Positions 10,377-22,081 of a DNA stretch of 64,000 bases are shown here, in pieces. A program made the position numbers and the translations under genes. The stretch covers positions 68,106,779 through 68,170,778 of the forward strand of contig OY970823.1 of NCBI GenBank assembly GCA_963853835.1, read 5' to 3'. Each line of letters opens with the position of its first letter. Position 1 is the stretch's first letter. The notes below the pieces were generated by a model, which was not told the origin of the DNA, did no database searches, and saw nothing but the letters and a program-made list of their open reading frames with translations. Origin of the DNA: Calendula officinalis (taxonomy: Eukaryota; Streptophyta; Magnoliopsida; Asterales; Asteraceae).

Positions 10377-10852
10377 AGAAAAACCATAAGTTTGAAAAAT
10401 TGATTTGGACCGACTGGTCAGACCGGGAAACGGGAAGCGAGCTAGACAAACTCAACCATGCTAAAAAAATGAGTTTATGAACCACGGAACCGAATGACGT
10501 AACTGTGAACCGGGTTGGACGGGATGGCTAAACTAATTGTGAACCGCGTTGGACCGGGATGATAAAACCGGCTGTGAATCATGTTTTATTTTTTTTTCCT
10601 TTTAATCTCAATTTGTTTTATTAAAGTGAAGTATTTGGTAGATTTGGAAAAATTATTTTATTTTATAAGTTTAAAAGTTTGAAAAATTCTCACTAATATT
10701 GTATCCAGTTTAACCATATTTAAGGCATATATCAGCTTAAATCAGAACCCTAATTTTGTAACATTGCAAAATACCGTATTTGATTTATGTAAGATTTATA
10801 GTATTATTTTGAATATTGAAACAGATTCTTTGAGACTCTTTTTAGTTACATA

Positions 10853-11802
10853 TTTCCTCTGTTTTAAATTAAGTGATACACTTTTTATATTTGGGTGTAT
10901 CAAAATAAGTGATACACTTTGAAATTTTACCTTATTTGGTATAAAGCAATGAGCCCCACACCCACTAACTAGTAGGGGTGTTCACTATTCGGATAAATCC
11001 GGATTGTCCAAATAGACAATTTGGATTGTATCATTTGGATTGGTTTTTTGGATCGGTTTGGACTTGATCCAAATTAATAGTTTGATTTTCGGATTGGATT
11101 TGGTTTTCATTGTAAAATCCGGATTATCAAAAAAAAATCCAAATAGTATAAAGTAGTTTATAAAATATAAATTTATAAAATAATTCTAGCTTATTTCTAG
11201 AAAACCAAATATAGAGACTATGTAAATTAACGAAGTATCCTAAAGCCTAAAATAATTCTAAAGTTATTAACTTCTTAATTGACTCATTCTAAATCCAATT
11301 CTAAAAAATGAAACACATGACCTTGTTTTTATGTATAAAGTAGTTTATCATTTTGAAGTTGTATATATTAAACTTAATATTAGTTACGTTATATACTTTT
11401 GTAGTCTTGTGAGGTATATTAAGAAAAAAAAAAAACGGTTTGGTTCGGACAAATCCAAACCATCCAAATTGTAATTTGGTTCGGATCGGTTTGGATATAA
11501 ATTTGTTTGGACGGTTCGCTTTGAACATTTAAAATCCAAAATCCATTTGGATTCACCTATTTGGTTCGGATAAATCCAAATTATCCAAACGAACACCCCT
11601 AATAACTACATACTTTAATAAAGCGAAATGACCATTTTACCTTTAGTTGTACTTTTAAATATCATTAACCTTACTTTATTCAAAAATTATGGGACTCATT
11701 CCCTACTAACCATCCAATGAATCTAATTTAACCTTATTATAATTTTTTTTTCTCAAAAACTGTGAATATAAAAATGTATCACTTATTTTAAATCGGAGGA
11801 AG
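10853..11802. mobile_element. Stowaway-like MITE split by a hAT-like MITE
   Basis: The left part (10853 to about 10964) starts TTTCCTCTGTTTTAAATTA. The right part (from about 11602) ends TTTTAAATCGGAGGAAG and is followed by TA. The two halves are collinear with uninterrupted copies such as 50835-51141 once 10973-11601 is removed. Confidence 0.7.
10973..11601. mobile_element. hAT-like MITE nested in a Stowaway MITE
   Basis: The left end TAGGGGTGTTC and the reversed right end TAGGGGTGTTCG match each other and the element at 6022-6564. The flanks CTAACTAG (10965-10972) and ATAACTAC (11602-11609) agree at 6 of 8 bases, fitting an 8-bp hAT duplication. The core is full of GGTTTGGAT/ATCCAAACC inverted units. 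Confidence 0.7.
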
Positions 11803-11811
11803 TAATACTTA

Positions 11812-12251
11812 GACCATGCGTAACGGACGACCGGTCGACCGGTCGTCGTGTCCACCTCGGCAACGCCCGACGCGTCCCGCCCGTTACGAACCCCGCACCT
11901 CGACGCGTCGCCAAGCCCCAACGGTCGACTAGTCGACCGTTCGATTTCGACCGTTGCACGCTCCCAACCCCTCCAACGGCTAGTTTTTACCCCCTTAAAA
12001 TTTAATTTTTACCCCTTTTTTTACCCTATAAATACCCAATTCTTTTACCAAATAATTCACAACTTTCATTTCTCTTTAAAACTCAAACACACACTCATTT
12101 CTCTCAAACACACACTTAAAAAAAAAATTCCCGAACGGTCACCCATTACGGGCATTTGGTCGCTGTCTGGTCATGTGTTTGATCAGGAGAGAGAGAGAAA
12201 GCTGATGTGTCGCTGTCTGGTCACCCGTAAAATTTAATTACGGGCATTTGG
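11812..12251. mobile_element. PIF/Harbinger deletion derivative, right end lost
   Basis: TTA precedes the left end GACCATGCGTAACGG. The first 320 bp are collinear with the reverse complement of the 5' end and promoter of the larger Harbinger element (about 41450-41768), including GACGCGTC motifs, a CCCTATAAATA TATA box and a TCTCTCAAAC leader. The rest matches the opposite terminus of the family (TGGTCATGTGTTTGATCAGG). The final inverted repeat is missing: the element runs straight into element B at a shared TCGCGAACC. Confidence 0.65.
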
Positions 12252-12976
12252 TCGCGAACCATGAAGAACGCAAACTTAGCGACGCGAACTATTGTTCGCG
12301 TCGTGAACTCGTGTCGTGCAGCATTAAAATCGGGTTGGAGCTCATTTGATGAAATAGAAAACCCTAGTTCTTCCCTTTGGCGATTTTGGAGCTCAAGTGC
12401 AGATTTTGGTTGATTTCTTCTCAAATCTTTGATAGATTTCACTCCTAGTTGAAGATAAAAGGTATATCTTCACTCCGTGATCTTCGTAGCTTAAGATCTA
12501 TGTATTTTGATGTATGGGTTTGAAACCCTAGTCCTTGGGGTTATGGGTTATGGTGATATAAGTGATGTATACACCTAATAGATGGTATATTATCAAAGGA
12601 AACAAGTGTATGATTATGATTTGTAAGAATCTTAAGGGTTGGTTAAACCTAGGATTTGGTAAATCACCATAATTGGGGGAAATGAGTTAATAAGTGTTAT
12701 CTAGAGATAGATGGACACATTGGTAGTAGAATGTGATGTTGATAATCTTGTGATTATTGTATTAGGCATTTGGTGAGGTCTTGAAAGGTTGACCGAATTG
12801 TGAAGCAAGGAAACTGACGTAAAGAATACGGTTGGAGCACTTTATTGCTAAGGTGAGTACGTGTGGACTTTACTGAGTACATAGCTATATAAAGTATTTG
12901 TCTAGACTTATTATGTGTTGAGTTAGTATATATTATTGATAATATCTAAATAACTTGTTTGATGATTGATGTGATA
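12252..12976 (+). repeat. 5' LTR of element B, left segment (5'-truncated)
   Basis: Matches 26512-27254 of the 3' LTR apart from a 30-bp indel and a few substitutions. It ends in TGATA, the site duplicated by element A. Confidence 0.85.
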
Positions 12977-14634
12977 TGTAACGACCCGAATTTTTGTAAA
13001 TAAATAAATTGTACAAAAATATGTTAAATAAGGATAATTCGTTTAAAGAACGTAGGAATTGGTTTCGTGTCGTTTGGACACCGTACGAGAAAGTTATGGG
13101 CGAAACCGGGTCGAGCCAAAGATCAAAAAGTGCAGCCCTAGCTGCTTAGAAAGTTCACGGCGTGAACCCGAGTTCGCGATCGCGAACTCGTTACAGAGAT
13201 TTTGGACATTGGTCGCGATGTAGTTCGCGTGGGGTTAGCGATCGCTAACTATGCGGGTGCTATGAAGAGTTAGCGACGCGAACTAGTTCGCGTCGCGATG
13301 TCCGGTCGTGCAGCATTAAAGACGGGCTTGAGCTCATTAAATGCAAAGATAAAACCCTAGTTTCTTCTCTCGAGTTTGTGGACGATTTTGGGTGTAAACC
13401 ACCATTTGGAGCTGATTCCTTCATCAAATCTTGGTGATTCTTGTTCCTAGTTGAAGATCTAAGGTAAATCTCCATCTCTCTTGTGTTAAGAGTCTTAGAT
13501 TTGAGTATGGAAGCTTGAATCATAAACCCTAGTTATGGATTTGTTCATGAATGGTTAAATGGAAGTGAAATAACTTAGATCTTTGGTATTTTAACAAGGA
13601 AAATGTGGCCATGTTATGAATACATGAAAATATGGTGACTTATGAACTTAGGGTTTGGTAATTTTGGGGAAAATGGTGCTAGTAGTTAACTAGCCATAGA
13701 TTATGTAGTTAGTATAGATGATTAATGCAAACCATTGTATTGGTTTTGATATAGATTGTCGGTTGGAAGATTTGAGGCATTCAAATCTTGGAAAGTGATA
13801 TTGGTGTTCAAGGAAACACAACATTGGATAAGCTTGGCAAAGGTGAGTACATGTGAACTTTCAAACTGGGTACATAGCTAGTAAATGTTTTTATGATTAA
13901 ATGATTTTGTCGAGTCCTTAAGTAATTTAGTCATTTATGTGATTTATGATGAATTGCTTGTACGATGGTGAAATGATTGATTGATTGAGAAATGATGGAG
14001 CTATAAGCTCATAACGATAAAAGATAAGTAATGATGACGATGATGATGTCCCTAGGGCCGTGGTAGATTGGAGGCATTCCGGTTATTACGGTACCTTAAG
14101 GTTAGTGGTAGATTGGAGGCATTCCGATTACCCAATACCTATGAGTCCCGGTAGATTGGAGGCATTCCGATTACCGTGGAAATGATGGTCTTGATAGATT
14201 GGAGACATTCCGATTATCTTGACATTGGCCAATGATGAAAGTGATAAAGTGACCCAAAACAAACTTAGTAATATTATTTTAAGATTAAATGATATTATTT
14301 GACTATTTGTTTATCGGGTCTAAAACCCATGTATCTCACGAGGCAATTTTGTCTCACGTACTATGTTTGTGTTTTTGCTATGTACTCAGGTTCGGGATCG
14401 AAGATCTAGGAGGCCCGTTTAGAAGAGGCCTTGTTGAGATTAGCTCGGTGTTGATGATTAGAGTCCTTATCCTATGGTTAAGATATAATTTGTAACACCG
14501 TTTTTGTAAACTCTGATAATCTCGAACAAGAAACCTTTTCGTTTTTGTAAAACTGGCATTTGATGTTGATACAATATTATGTATTTTTGAATTAAATGGT
14601 ATTTAAATGTTGTTTTGAAAATTGAGGTGTTACA
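12977..14634 (+). repeat. 5' LTR of element A
   Basis: It begins TGTAACGACCCGAA and ends GGTGTTACA. At 14055-14215 it holds four imperfect repeats built on GTAGATTGGAGGCATTCCG. Confidence 0.95.
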
Positions 14635-14637
14635 ACT

Positions 14638-14649
14638 TGGTATCAGAGC
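14638..14649 (+). other. Primer-binding site of element A
   Basis: TGGTATCAGAGC is the usual plant LTR-element match to the 3' end of initiator tRNA-Met. It lies three bases past the LTR. Confidence 0.9.
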
Positions 14650-14872
14650 TATAGTTTAAGTGAACTAGGTTGAGTTGACCATCCTAGACTTAAACTGAGC
14701 TAGTAGGACCGTAGGTTCCATAGGATACCTGTGAAATGACTATTGAGACCTTAAGTGTAGGTTCAATAGGGTTGACCTTGGAGGATTAGGTCATGTTTGG
14801 TTTTGGGACGGTCAATGTTACCGTTACTTTGATAAATTGACTTTTAAATGATTAATGTCTTATTATAGCAAA

Positions 14873-17800
14873 ATGGTGAGAACTAGAAGTACAAGAGGCC
14901 CACTTGATCAAGGCCAAGATTCGAATAACATTGTCGAACCGGTGTTTGGTCCTCCACCTCGGGAAGGGGAGGAAAATTCGGGTGTTGAAAGGAATACTCA
15001 CACCCCGGTCACCGTAGAACACCTCCAAACTATGTTCAATCAAATGAGGGACATAGTGAACGAGGATGTGAACCGACTTCTCAATGAGCATAGGGCACGT
15101 GAAAGGCGGGAGGAATCTCCACCCCGCACGAAGAGCAAGTCGAGTAGCGTTGCTCAAACTGAAAAGTCTTCAACTGAGGAAGAAAGTGACCCCGAGCCGA
15201 GGGAAAGAAAGGGTTGTACTTATAAGAGTTTTATGGCTTTCAAGCCCGATAACTACTATGGTAGCTCCGAACCGAAAGTCACGATCCGTTGGATCCGTGA
15301 AACCGAACAAGTCCTTGAAGCTAGTAAATGCAAGGAAGGTGATATGGTGATTTATGCTTCCCGGTTGATGAAGGATGAGGCCCTCGTGTGGTGGGATACC
15401 TTGTATGAAACGTTGGGAAAGAGGGCGATGTACAAGATGACTTGGGATGAGTTTTTGAAACGGTTGAAGGCAAAGTTTTGCCCCGAGAGAAACTTGAAAA
15501 AACTTCAAGAGGAGTTTGTACATCTGAAGAAAGGTGGTTTGAGTGTCGATGAGTACACTAAGAAATTCACGGGATTAATCCCATTTGTGATCAAATTGTA
15601 TCCGGATGAGAGATCCCGGATTGTTCGTTATGCTAATGGACTCCCGTGTGAGTATGAATTGGAGGTTAAAAGGGCCGCCACACTCGATGAGGCTATCGGT
15701 GCGGCGAGAAATGTTGAAGAGGTTGGCCAAAGAAGAATCAACGAGAGGCCAAAGTTCGAAAAGTTTGAGAAGAGGAAGTTTGAGGGGAGCTCGGGTTCGG
15801 TGAAGAAGGGAAAGTTCACCCCGACCTTCTCTAAACAATCGAGTGTTGGTGCTTGTAAGAAGTGTGGCAAAGACCACAAGGGAGAATGTTTGGTGGACTC
15901 AAAGTCGTGTTTCAAGTGTGGAAGGCCGGGACATTTGGCAAGGAATTGCCGGGTCAAACCGTTGGATGAAATCGAGTGCTATTCGTGCCATGAAAAAGGG
16001 CACTATAGCAATGCATGCCCGAAGAAGGGAAGTGAGACCATGGTGTCGACCGCTCAAAAGAAAGCGGAGCCGACAAAGGTCAAGGGACGGTCCTTCCAAC
16101 TTACCCGAGAAGAAGCCAAGGAGGCCCACGATGTCGTTTCAGGTACCCTACTCGTAAATTCTATTCCCGCCCGGATCTTATTTGACTCGGGTGCTACTTA
16201 TTCGTTTGTGTCACATGATTTTGTTGTGATGTTGAATGTGCCATTAGAACTTCTTGATGAAATTTATGATATAGAAATTGCGGATGGTAAAACCTCCATA
16301 GTTCAACATATGTGTCGGAATTGTGAATTGGAAATAGATGGGAGAAAGTTTAAGGTGAATTTATTACCCATGGAAATTACGGGTTTTGATATAGTTATAG
16401 GTATGGATTGGTTGGGTGAGAATCAAGCAAAGATTTTATGTGGGAAGAAGATAGTCTCGATAAGGACTCCCGACAATGAAAAAGTTTATGTGTATGGTGA
16501 GAGACGACACCATTTGCCATGTCTTATGACCGCGGTTAAAGCTAGGAAATGTTTAGCCAAAGGATGTTCGTCCTTTTTAGCATATGTGTTAGATGGAAGG
16601 AAAGAGAAGAAGTCGGTGGAAAATGTAAAGGTGATTCGGGATTTTCCCGAGGTATTTCCCGACGATTTACCGGGATTGCCACCGGAGAGGCAAGTAGAAT
16701 TCCGTATTGATTTAGTTCCGGGAGCGACGCCGATAGCTCGTGCTCCATACCGTTTGGCTCCCACCGAAATGCGGGAATTGATGTCCCAATTGCAAGAATT
16801 ACTCGACAAAGGATTTATTCGTCCTAGCTCGTCTCCATGGGGTGCGCCCGTATTGTTTGTTAAGAAGAAAGACGGTTCAATGAGAATGTGCATCTACTAC
16901 CGAGAGTTGAACAAGATGACTATTAAGAACCGATACCCCTTGCCTAGAATCGACGACTTGTTCGATCAACTTCAAGGTGCCGACTATTTCTCGAAGATCG
17001 ATTTGAGATCGGGTTACCATCAAGTTCGAGTGAAGGACGGAGATACCGAGAAGACGGCGTTTCGTACTCGTTATGGGCATTACGAGTTTTTGGTGATGCC
17101 ATTTGGGTTGACTAATGCACCGGCCATTTTTATGGATCTTATGAATCGGATTTGCAAACCATTCCTCGACAAGTTTCTTATCGTATTTATTGACGATATT
17201 CTTATTTATTCAAAAACCGAAGAAGAACACGAGAGTCATCTAAGACAAACGTTAGAAGTGCTACAACGAGAGAAATTGTATGCTAAGTTTTCTAATTGTG
17301 AATTTTGGATTCGAGAAGTCCAATTCCTTGGTCATGTCGTGTCCCGAGAAGGAATCAAAGTTGACCCGTCAAAGATTGAAGCGGTTATGAAGTGGGAACC
17401 GCCACGAACTCCAACCGAAGTGAGAAGTTTTCTCGGCCTTGCCGGATATTACCGTCGATTCATCCAAGACTTTTCTCGAGTGGCGACACCACTCACATTG
17501 TTGACCCGAAAGAGTACTGAGTTCGTGTGGGGAGAAAAGCAAGAAAGAGCATTCGCCACATTGAAAGAAAAATTGTGTAACGCCCCGGTTCTCACGTTAC
17601 CCGAAGGGATGGAAGACTTCGTCGTGTATAGTGATGCTTCACATAAAGGTTTGGGTTGTGTTTTGATGCAACGGGGGAAAGTGATTGCCTACGCCTCGAG
17701 ACAACTTAAGAATGCGGAAGAAAGGTACACGACTCACGATTTAGAGTTGGCGGCGATAGTGTTTGCTTTAAAGTTATGGAGACACTACTTATACGGTACG

Positions 17801-19473
17801 AGGTGTACGTTATATACGGACCACAAGAGTCTTCAATACGTTTTTACTCAAAAAGACCTAAATATGAGGCAAAGAAGATGGATCGAATTGATACAAGATT
17901 ATGATTGTGAAATTGTCTACCATGCGGGGAAGGCCAACGTGGTAGCCGACGCCTTGAGCCGAAAGGCGTATGAAAAGCCGATTAAAGGAAAGCTAACACG
18001 TATTGAAGTAGTATCGAGTATAGTAGAACGAATCAAGAATGCCCAACGGGAAGTGATGGAAAAAGATGAGTTAAGGCAAGAACGATTGGGAAAGGACCAA
18101 CATTTTGTGGAAAACAAGCAAGGGTTGAAAACCGTTGGTGGTCGAATATGGGTTCCCAAGTTCGGGGGTACCCGAAAGGAGTTATTAACCGATGTTCATA
18201 AGTCTAAGTATTCGATCCACCCGGGAAGTACAAAAACGTATCAAGATATGAGGAAGATGTATTGGTGGCCCGGGATGAAGGCAAGAGTGGCAAAGTATAT
18301 TTCTAAGTGTGCCACGTGTGCACAAGTAAAAGCCGAGCATCAAGTACCTTACGGGGTAGCTCAATCGTTACAAATCCCGGCCGGAAAATGGGATGATATA
18401 ACAATGGATTTTATTGTTGGATTGCCAAAAACGAGCAAGAATCACGACGCCATTTGGGTCATAGTTGACCGGTTGACCAAAAGTGCATTATTCTTGGCAA
18501 TTCGGGAAACCATGCCACTTGAGAAGTTGGCAAAGTTGTATGTGGATGAAGTAGTAAGACTTCATGGAGTCCCGTTGTCGATTGTGTCCGATAGAGACGC
18601 GAGGTTTACCTCGAGATTTTGGAGATCGTTGCAAGAGGAGTTGGGAACGAAGTTGCGGTTGAGTACGGCTTACCACCCGCAGACCGATGGTCAAAGTGAG
18701 AGAACTATCCAAACGGTTGAAGATATGCTAAGATCGTGTGTGCTAGACTTTGGGGGTAAATGGGACGAACATTTACCATTAGTAGAGTTCTCCTACAATA
18801 ATAGTTACCAGTCGACCGTTAAAATGCCGCCTTATGAGGCGTTGTATGGAAGGAAATGTAGGACCCCATCGTGTTGGCTTGAGGCGGGTGAGACGAAACT
18901 CACGGGTCCCGAGATTGTGAAGTTGACCAATGAAAAGATTGGAATAATCCAAACCAATATGAAAATCGCCCAAGATCGACAAAGAAGCTACTCGGTTTGA
19001 AAAAGAGGCCATATGATTTGAACGTGGGAGACATGGTGATGTTGAAAGTATCGCCTTGGAAAGGCGTGATGCGGTTTGGTAAGAAAGGCAAATTGAGCCC
19101 AAGGTATGTTGGCCCGTTTAAGATTTTGAAACGGGTCGGTTTGCAAGCTTTCAAGTTAGAACTCCCACCCGAACTTCAAGGTGTTCACGATACGTTTCAT
19201 GTAAGTTATTTGAAGAAGTTCGTGGGTGAGGTTGAAAATATAATTCCGTTACAAGAGTTGCGGGTTGATGCTCCGAACCGATTGGTTGAGGAACCCGAAG
19301 CCATACTAGAGTCAAAAACCAAGAAACTTCGGAATAAGGAAATTGAATTGATGTTGGTCAAGTGGAAGCATTCACTTGGGCCGAACTTGACTTGGGAAGT
19401 CAAGGATGAGATTCGGAAAATATATCCGAACTTTGTGAATTATGATGAGATTCCGAGGACGGAATCTCCTTAA
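14873..19473 (+). pseudogene. Element A gag-pol polyprotein with one frameshift
   Basis: The first open segment (14873-19000) starts MVRTRSTRG; an in-frame ATG lies 18 bases earlier. It carries the gag domain (about residues 120-300, counted from that earlier ATG), CCHC knuckles CFKCGRPGHLARNC (about 351) and CYSCHEKGHYSNAC (about 375), and the protease with LFDSGATYSFVS (about 443). Reverse transcriptase follows with FSKIDLRSGYHQ and FIDDILIYS (about 777), then RNase H with YSDASHKGL (about 925). Integrase has an HHCC zinc finger (about 1114-1158) and a DDE core (about 1184-1285, HPQTDGQSER). It stops at 18998-19000. The remainder, 18997-19473, is in another frame and holds the integrase C-terminal module and a chromodomain (LVKWKHSLGPNLTWE). 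The junction looks like a single lost base near 18994. CIYYRELNK has Tyr where the family usually has Asp. Confidence 0.92.
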
Positions 19474-19485
19474 GGGGTGGATAGT

Positions 19486-21143
19486 TGTAACGACCCGAAT
19501 TTTTGTAAATAAATAAATTGTACAAAAATATTTTAAATAAGGATAATTCGTTTAAAGAACGTAGGAATTGGTTTCGTGTCGTTTGGACACCGTACGAGAA
19601 AGTTATGGGCGAAACCGGGTCGAGCCAAAGATCAAAAAGTGCAGCCCTAGCTGCTTAGAAAGTTCACGGCGTGAACCCGAGTTCGCGATCGCGAACTCGT
19701 TACAGAGATTTTGGACATTGGTCGCGATGTAGTTCGCGTGGGGTTAGCGATCGCTAACTATGCGGGTGCTATGAAGAGTTAGCGACGCGAACTAGTTCGC
19801 GTCGCGATGTCCGGTCGTGCAGCATTAAAGACGGGCTTGAGCTCATTAAATGCAAAGATAAAACCCTAGTTTCTTCTCTCGAGTTTGTGGACGATTTTGG
19901 GTGTAAACCACCATTTGGAGCTGATTCCTTCATCAAATCTTGGTGATTCTTGTTCCTAGTTGAAGATCTAAGGTAAATCTCCATCTCTCTTGTGTTAAGA
20001 GTCTTAGATTTGAGTATGGAAGCTTGAATCATAAACCCTAGTTATGGATTTGTTCATGAATGGTTAAATGGAAGTGAAATAACTTAGATCTTTGGTATTT
20101 TAACAAGGAAAATGTGGCCATGTTATGAATACATGAAAATATGGTGACTTATGAACTTAGGGTTTGGTAATTTTGGGGAAAATGGTGCTAGTAGTTAACT
20201 AGCCATAGATTATGTAGTTAGTATAGATGATTAATGCAAACCATTGTATTGGTTTTGATATAGATTGTCGGTTGGAAGATTTGAGGCATTCAAATCTTGG
20301 AAAGTGATATTGGTGTTCAAGGAAACACAACATTGGATAAGCTTGGCAAAGGTGAGTACATGTGAACTTTCAAACTGGGTACATAGCTAGTAAATGTTTT
20401 TATGATTAAATGATTTTGTCGAGTCCTTAAGTAATTTAGTCATTTATGTGATTTATGATGAATTGCTTGTATGATGGTGAAATGATTGATTGATTGAGAA
20501 ATGATGGAGCTATAAGCTCATAACGATAAAAGATAAGTAATGATGACGATGATGATGTCCCTAGGGCCATGGTAGATTGGAGGCATTCCGGTTATTACGG
20601 TACCTTAAGGTTAGTGGTAGATTGGAGGCATTCCGATTACCCAATACCTATGAGTCCCGGTAGATTGGAGGCATTCCGATTACCGTGGAAATGATGGTCT
20701 TGATGGATTGGAGGCATTCCGATTATCTTGACATTGGCCAATGATGAAAGTGATAAAGTGACCCAAAACAAACTTAGTAATATTATTTTAAGATTAAATG
20801 ATATTATTTGACTATTTGTTTATCGGGTCTAAAACCCATGTATCTCACGAGGCAATTTTGTCTCACGTACTATGTTTGTGTTTTTGCTATGTACTCAGGT
20901 TCGGGATCGAAGATCTAGGAGGCCCGTTTAGAAGAGGCCTTGTTGAGATTAGCTCGGTGTTGATGATTAGAGTCCTTATCCTATGGTTAAGATATAATTT
21001 GTAACACCGTTTTTGTAAACTCTGATAATCTCGAACAAGAAACCTTTTCGTTTTTGTAAAACTGGCATTTGATGTTGATACAATATTATGTATTTTTGAA
21101 TTAAATGGTATTTAAATGTTGTTTTGAAAATTGAGGTGTTACA
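19486..21143 (+). repeat. 3' LTR of element A
   Basis: Same length as the 5' LTR. Differences seen by eye fall near 19531, 20472, 20569, 20706 and 20716. Confidence 0.95.
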
Positions 21144-21148
21144 TGATA

Positions 21149-21831
21149 GCCAAAGGCTTTGACTGGCATAACTGATAGAGTTATGATTAGAGATAGATGG
21201 TGGTGACGCGAGGGAGACCCCGGTCACTGAGACGAGTGTACATATGTTTGTACACTAAGCACACGGGTGCTTCTAGTTCGCATATGTTTGCGTACTAGGT
21301 GATCTAGGAATCTAATGCATATATGTTTATGTGTTGGGTTCGCTTGTGTTCTAATACATATATGTTTATGTATTAGATATGACTGTGTTCTAGTGCATAT
21401 ATGTTTATGTACTAGATATGTATGCTAGGGAAGCATGACTGATAGAGTCACCATAGAGTGACTGAGATGTGTTGGTAAAATATAAATATGTATTTATATA
21501 CGATGTGATACTTGATATTATTGGGGTCTAAACCCATGTAGCTCACGAGACATTTTTGTGTCTCACGTACTCCTTGTTTGTTTGCTATGTACTCAGGTTC
21601 TGGACCTAGGATTTAGGTGCGCATGGATTGAGATATGCGGGGCCTAGAGTAGAAGATTATTAGAGCGGATTTGTGCTTAACCTTGGTTTTGATATATTTT
21701 GTAACACCAAACCTCATACTCTGATTTTCATATTAAAGGTTTTTGTAAATCCGTGTTTTGGAACTGGTCTTCTATTTATGAAAATGTTTTTATTTGGGCA
21801 AATGTTTTGTATTAAAAATTGAGGTGTTACA
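21149..21831 (+). repeat. 5' LTR of element B, right segment
   Basis: Collinear with 27267-27949. It contains several spaced CATATATGTTTATGT units (about 21237-21425). Confidence 0.9.
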
Positions 21832-22081
21832 ACTTGGTATCAGAGCTACTGTTTAAGTGAATTAGGTTGGGTGTCCGTCCTAGTCTTATACTGTAGCGTT
21901 AGAAATGTAAGATTCCATGAGATCGATAGGTTGACCTTGAGACTTTATGTTAAGTTTAGGGTTGAACCTAGGGGACCTATGAAAGTTGATGTGATTATGG
22001 ATGTCGAGTCTTATGCGACTATTGGATTGTACAAGAAGTACTAAATGTTTAATGTCTTTCGTATAGTCTTGGTAGAAAGAG

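Larger units (their letters stand above)
12977..21143 (+). mobile_element. Element A: Ty3/gypsy chromovirus (Tekay/Del type), nearly intact
   Basis: The element spans two 1658-bp LTRs, each TG...CA (12977-14634 and 19486-21143), with TGATA duplicated at 12972-12976 and 21144-21148. The primer-binding site is TGGTATCAGAGC at 14638-14649 (initiator tRNA-Met), three bases after the LTR. A purine-rich tract AAGGGGTGGATAG precedes the 3' LTR. The order is gag, protease, reverse transcriptase, RNase H, integrase and chromodomain. The LTRs differ at about five sites by eye, so the insertion is very young. One frameshift near 18994 breaks the polyprotein. Confidence 0.95.

Noticed and set aside
13260..13523. 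87-codon minus-strand frame in the element A LTR (repeated at 19769-20032)
   Set aside because: It lies wholly within LTR sequence and is duplicated only because the LTR is. No protein motif.
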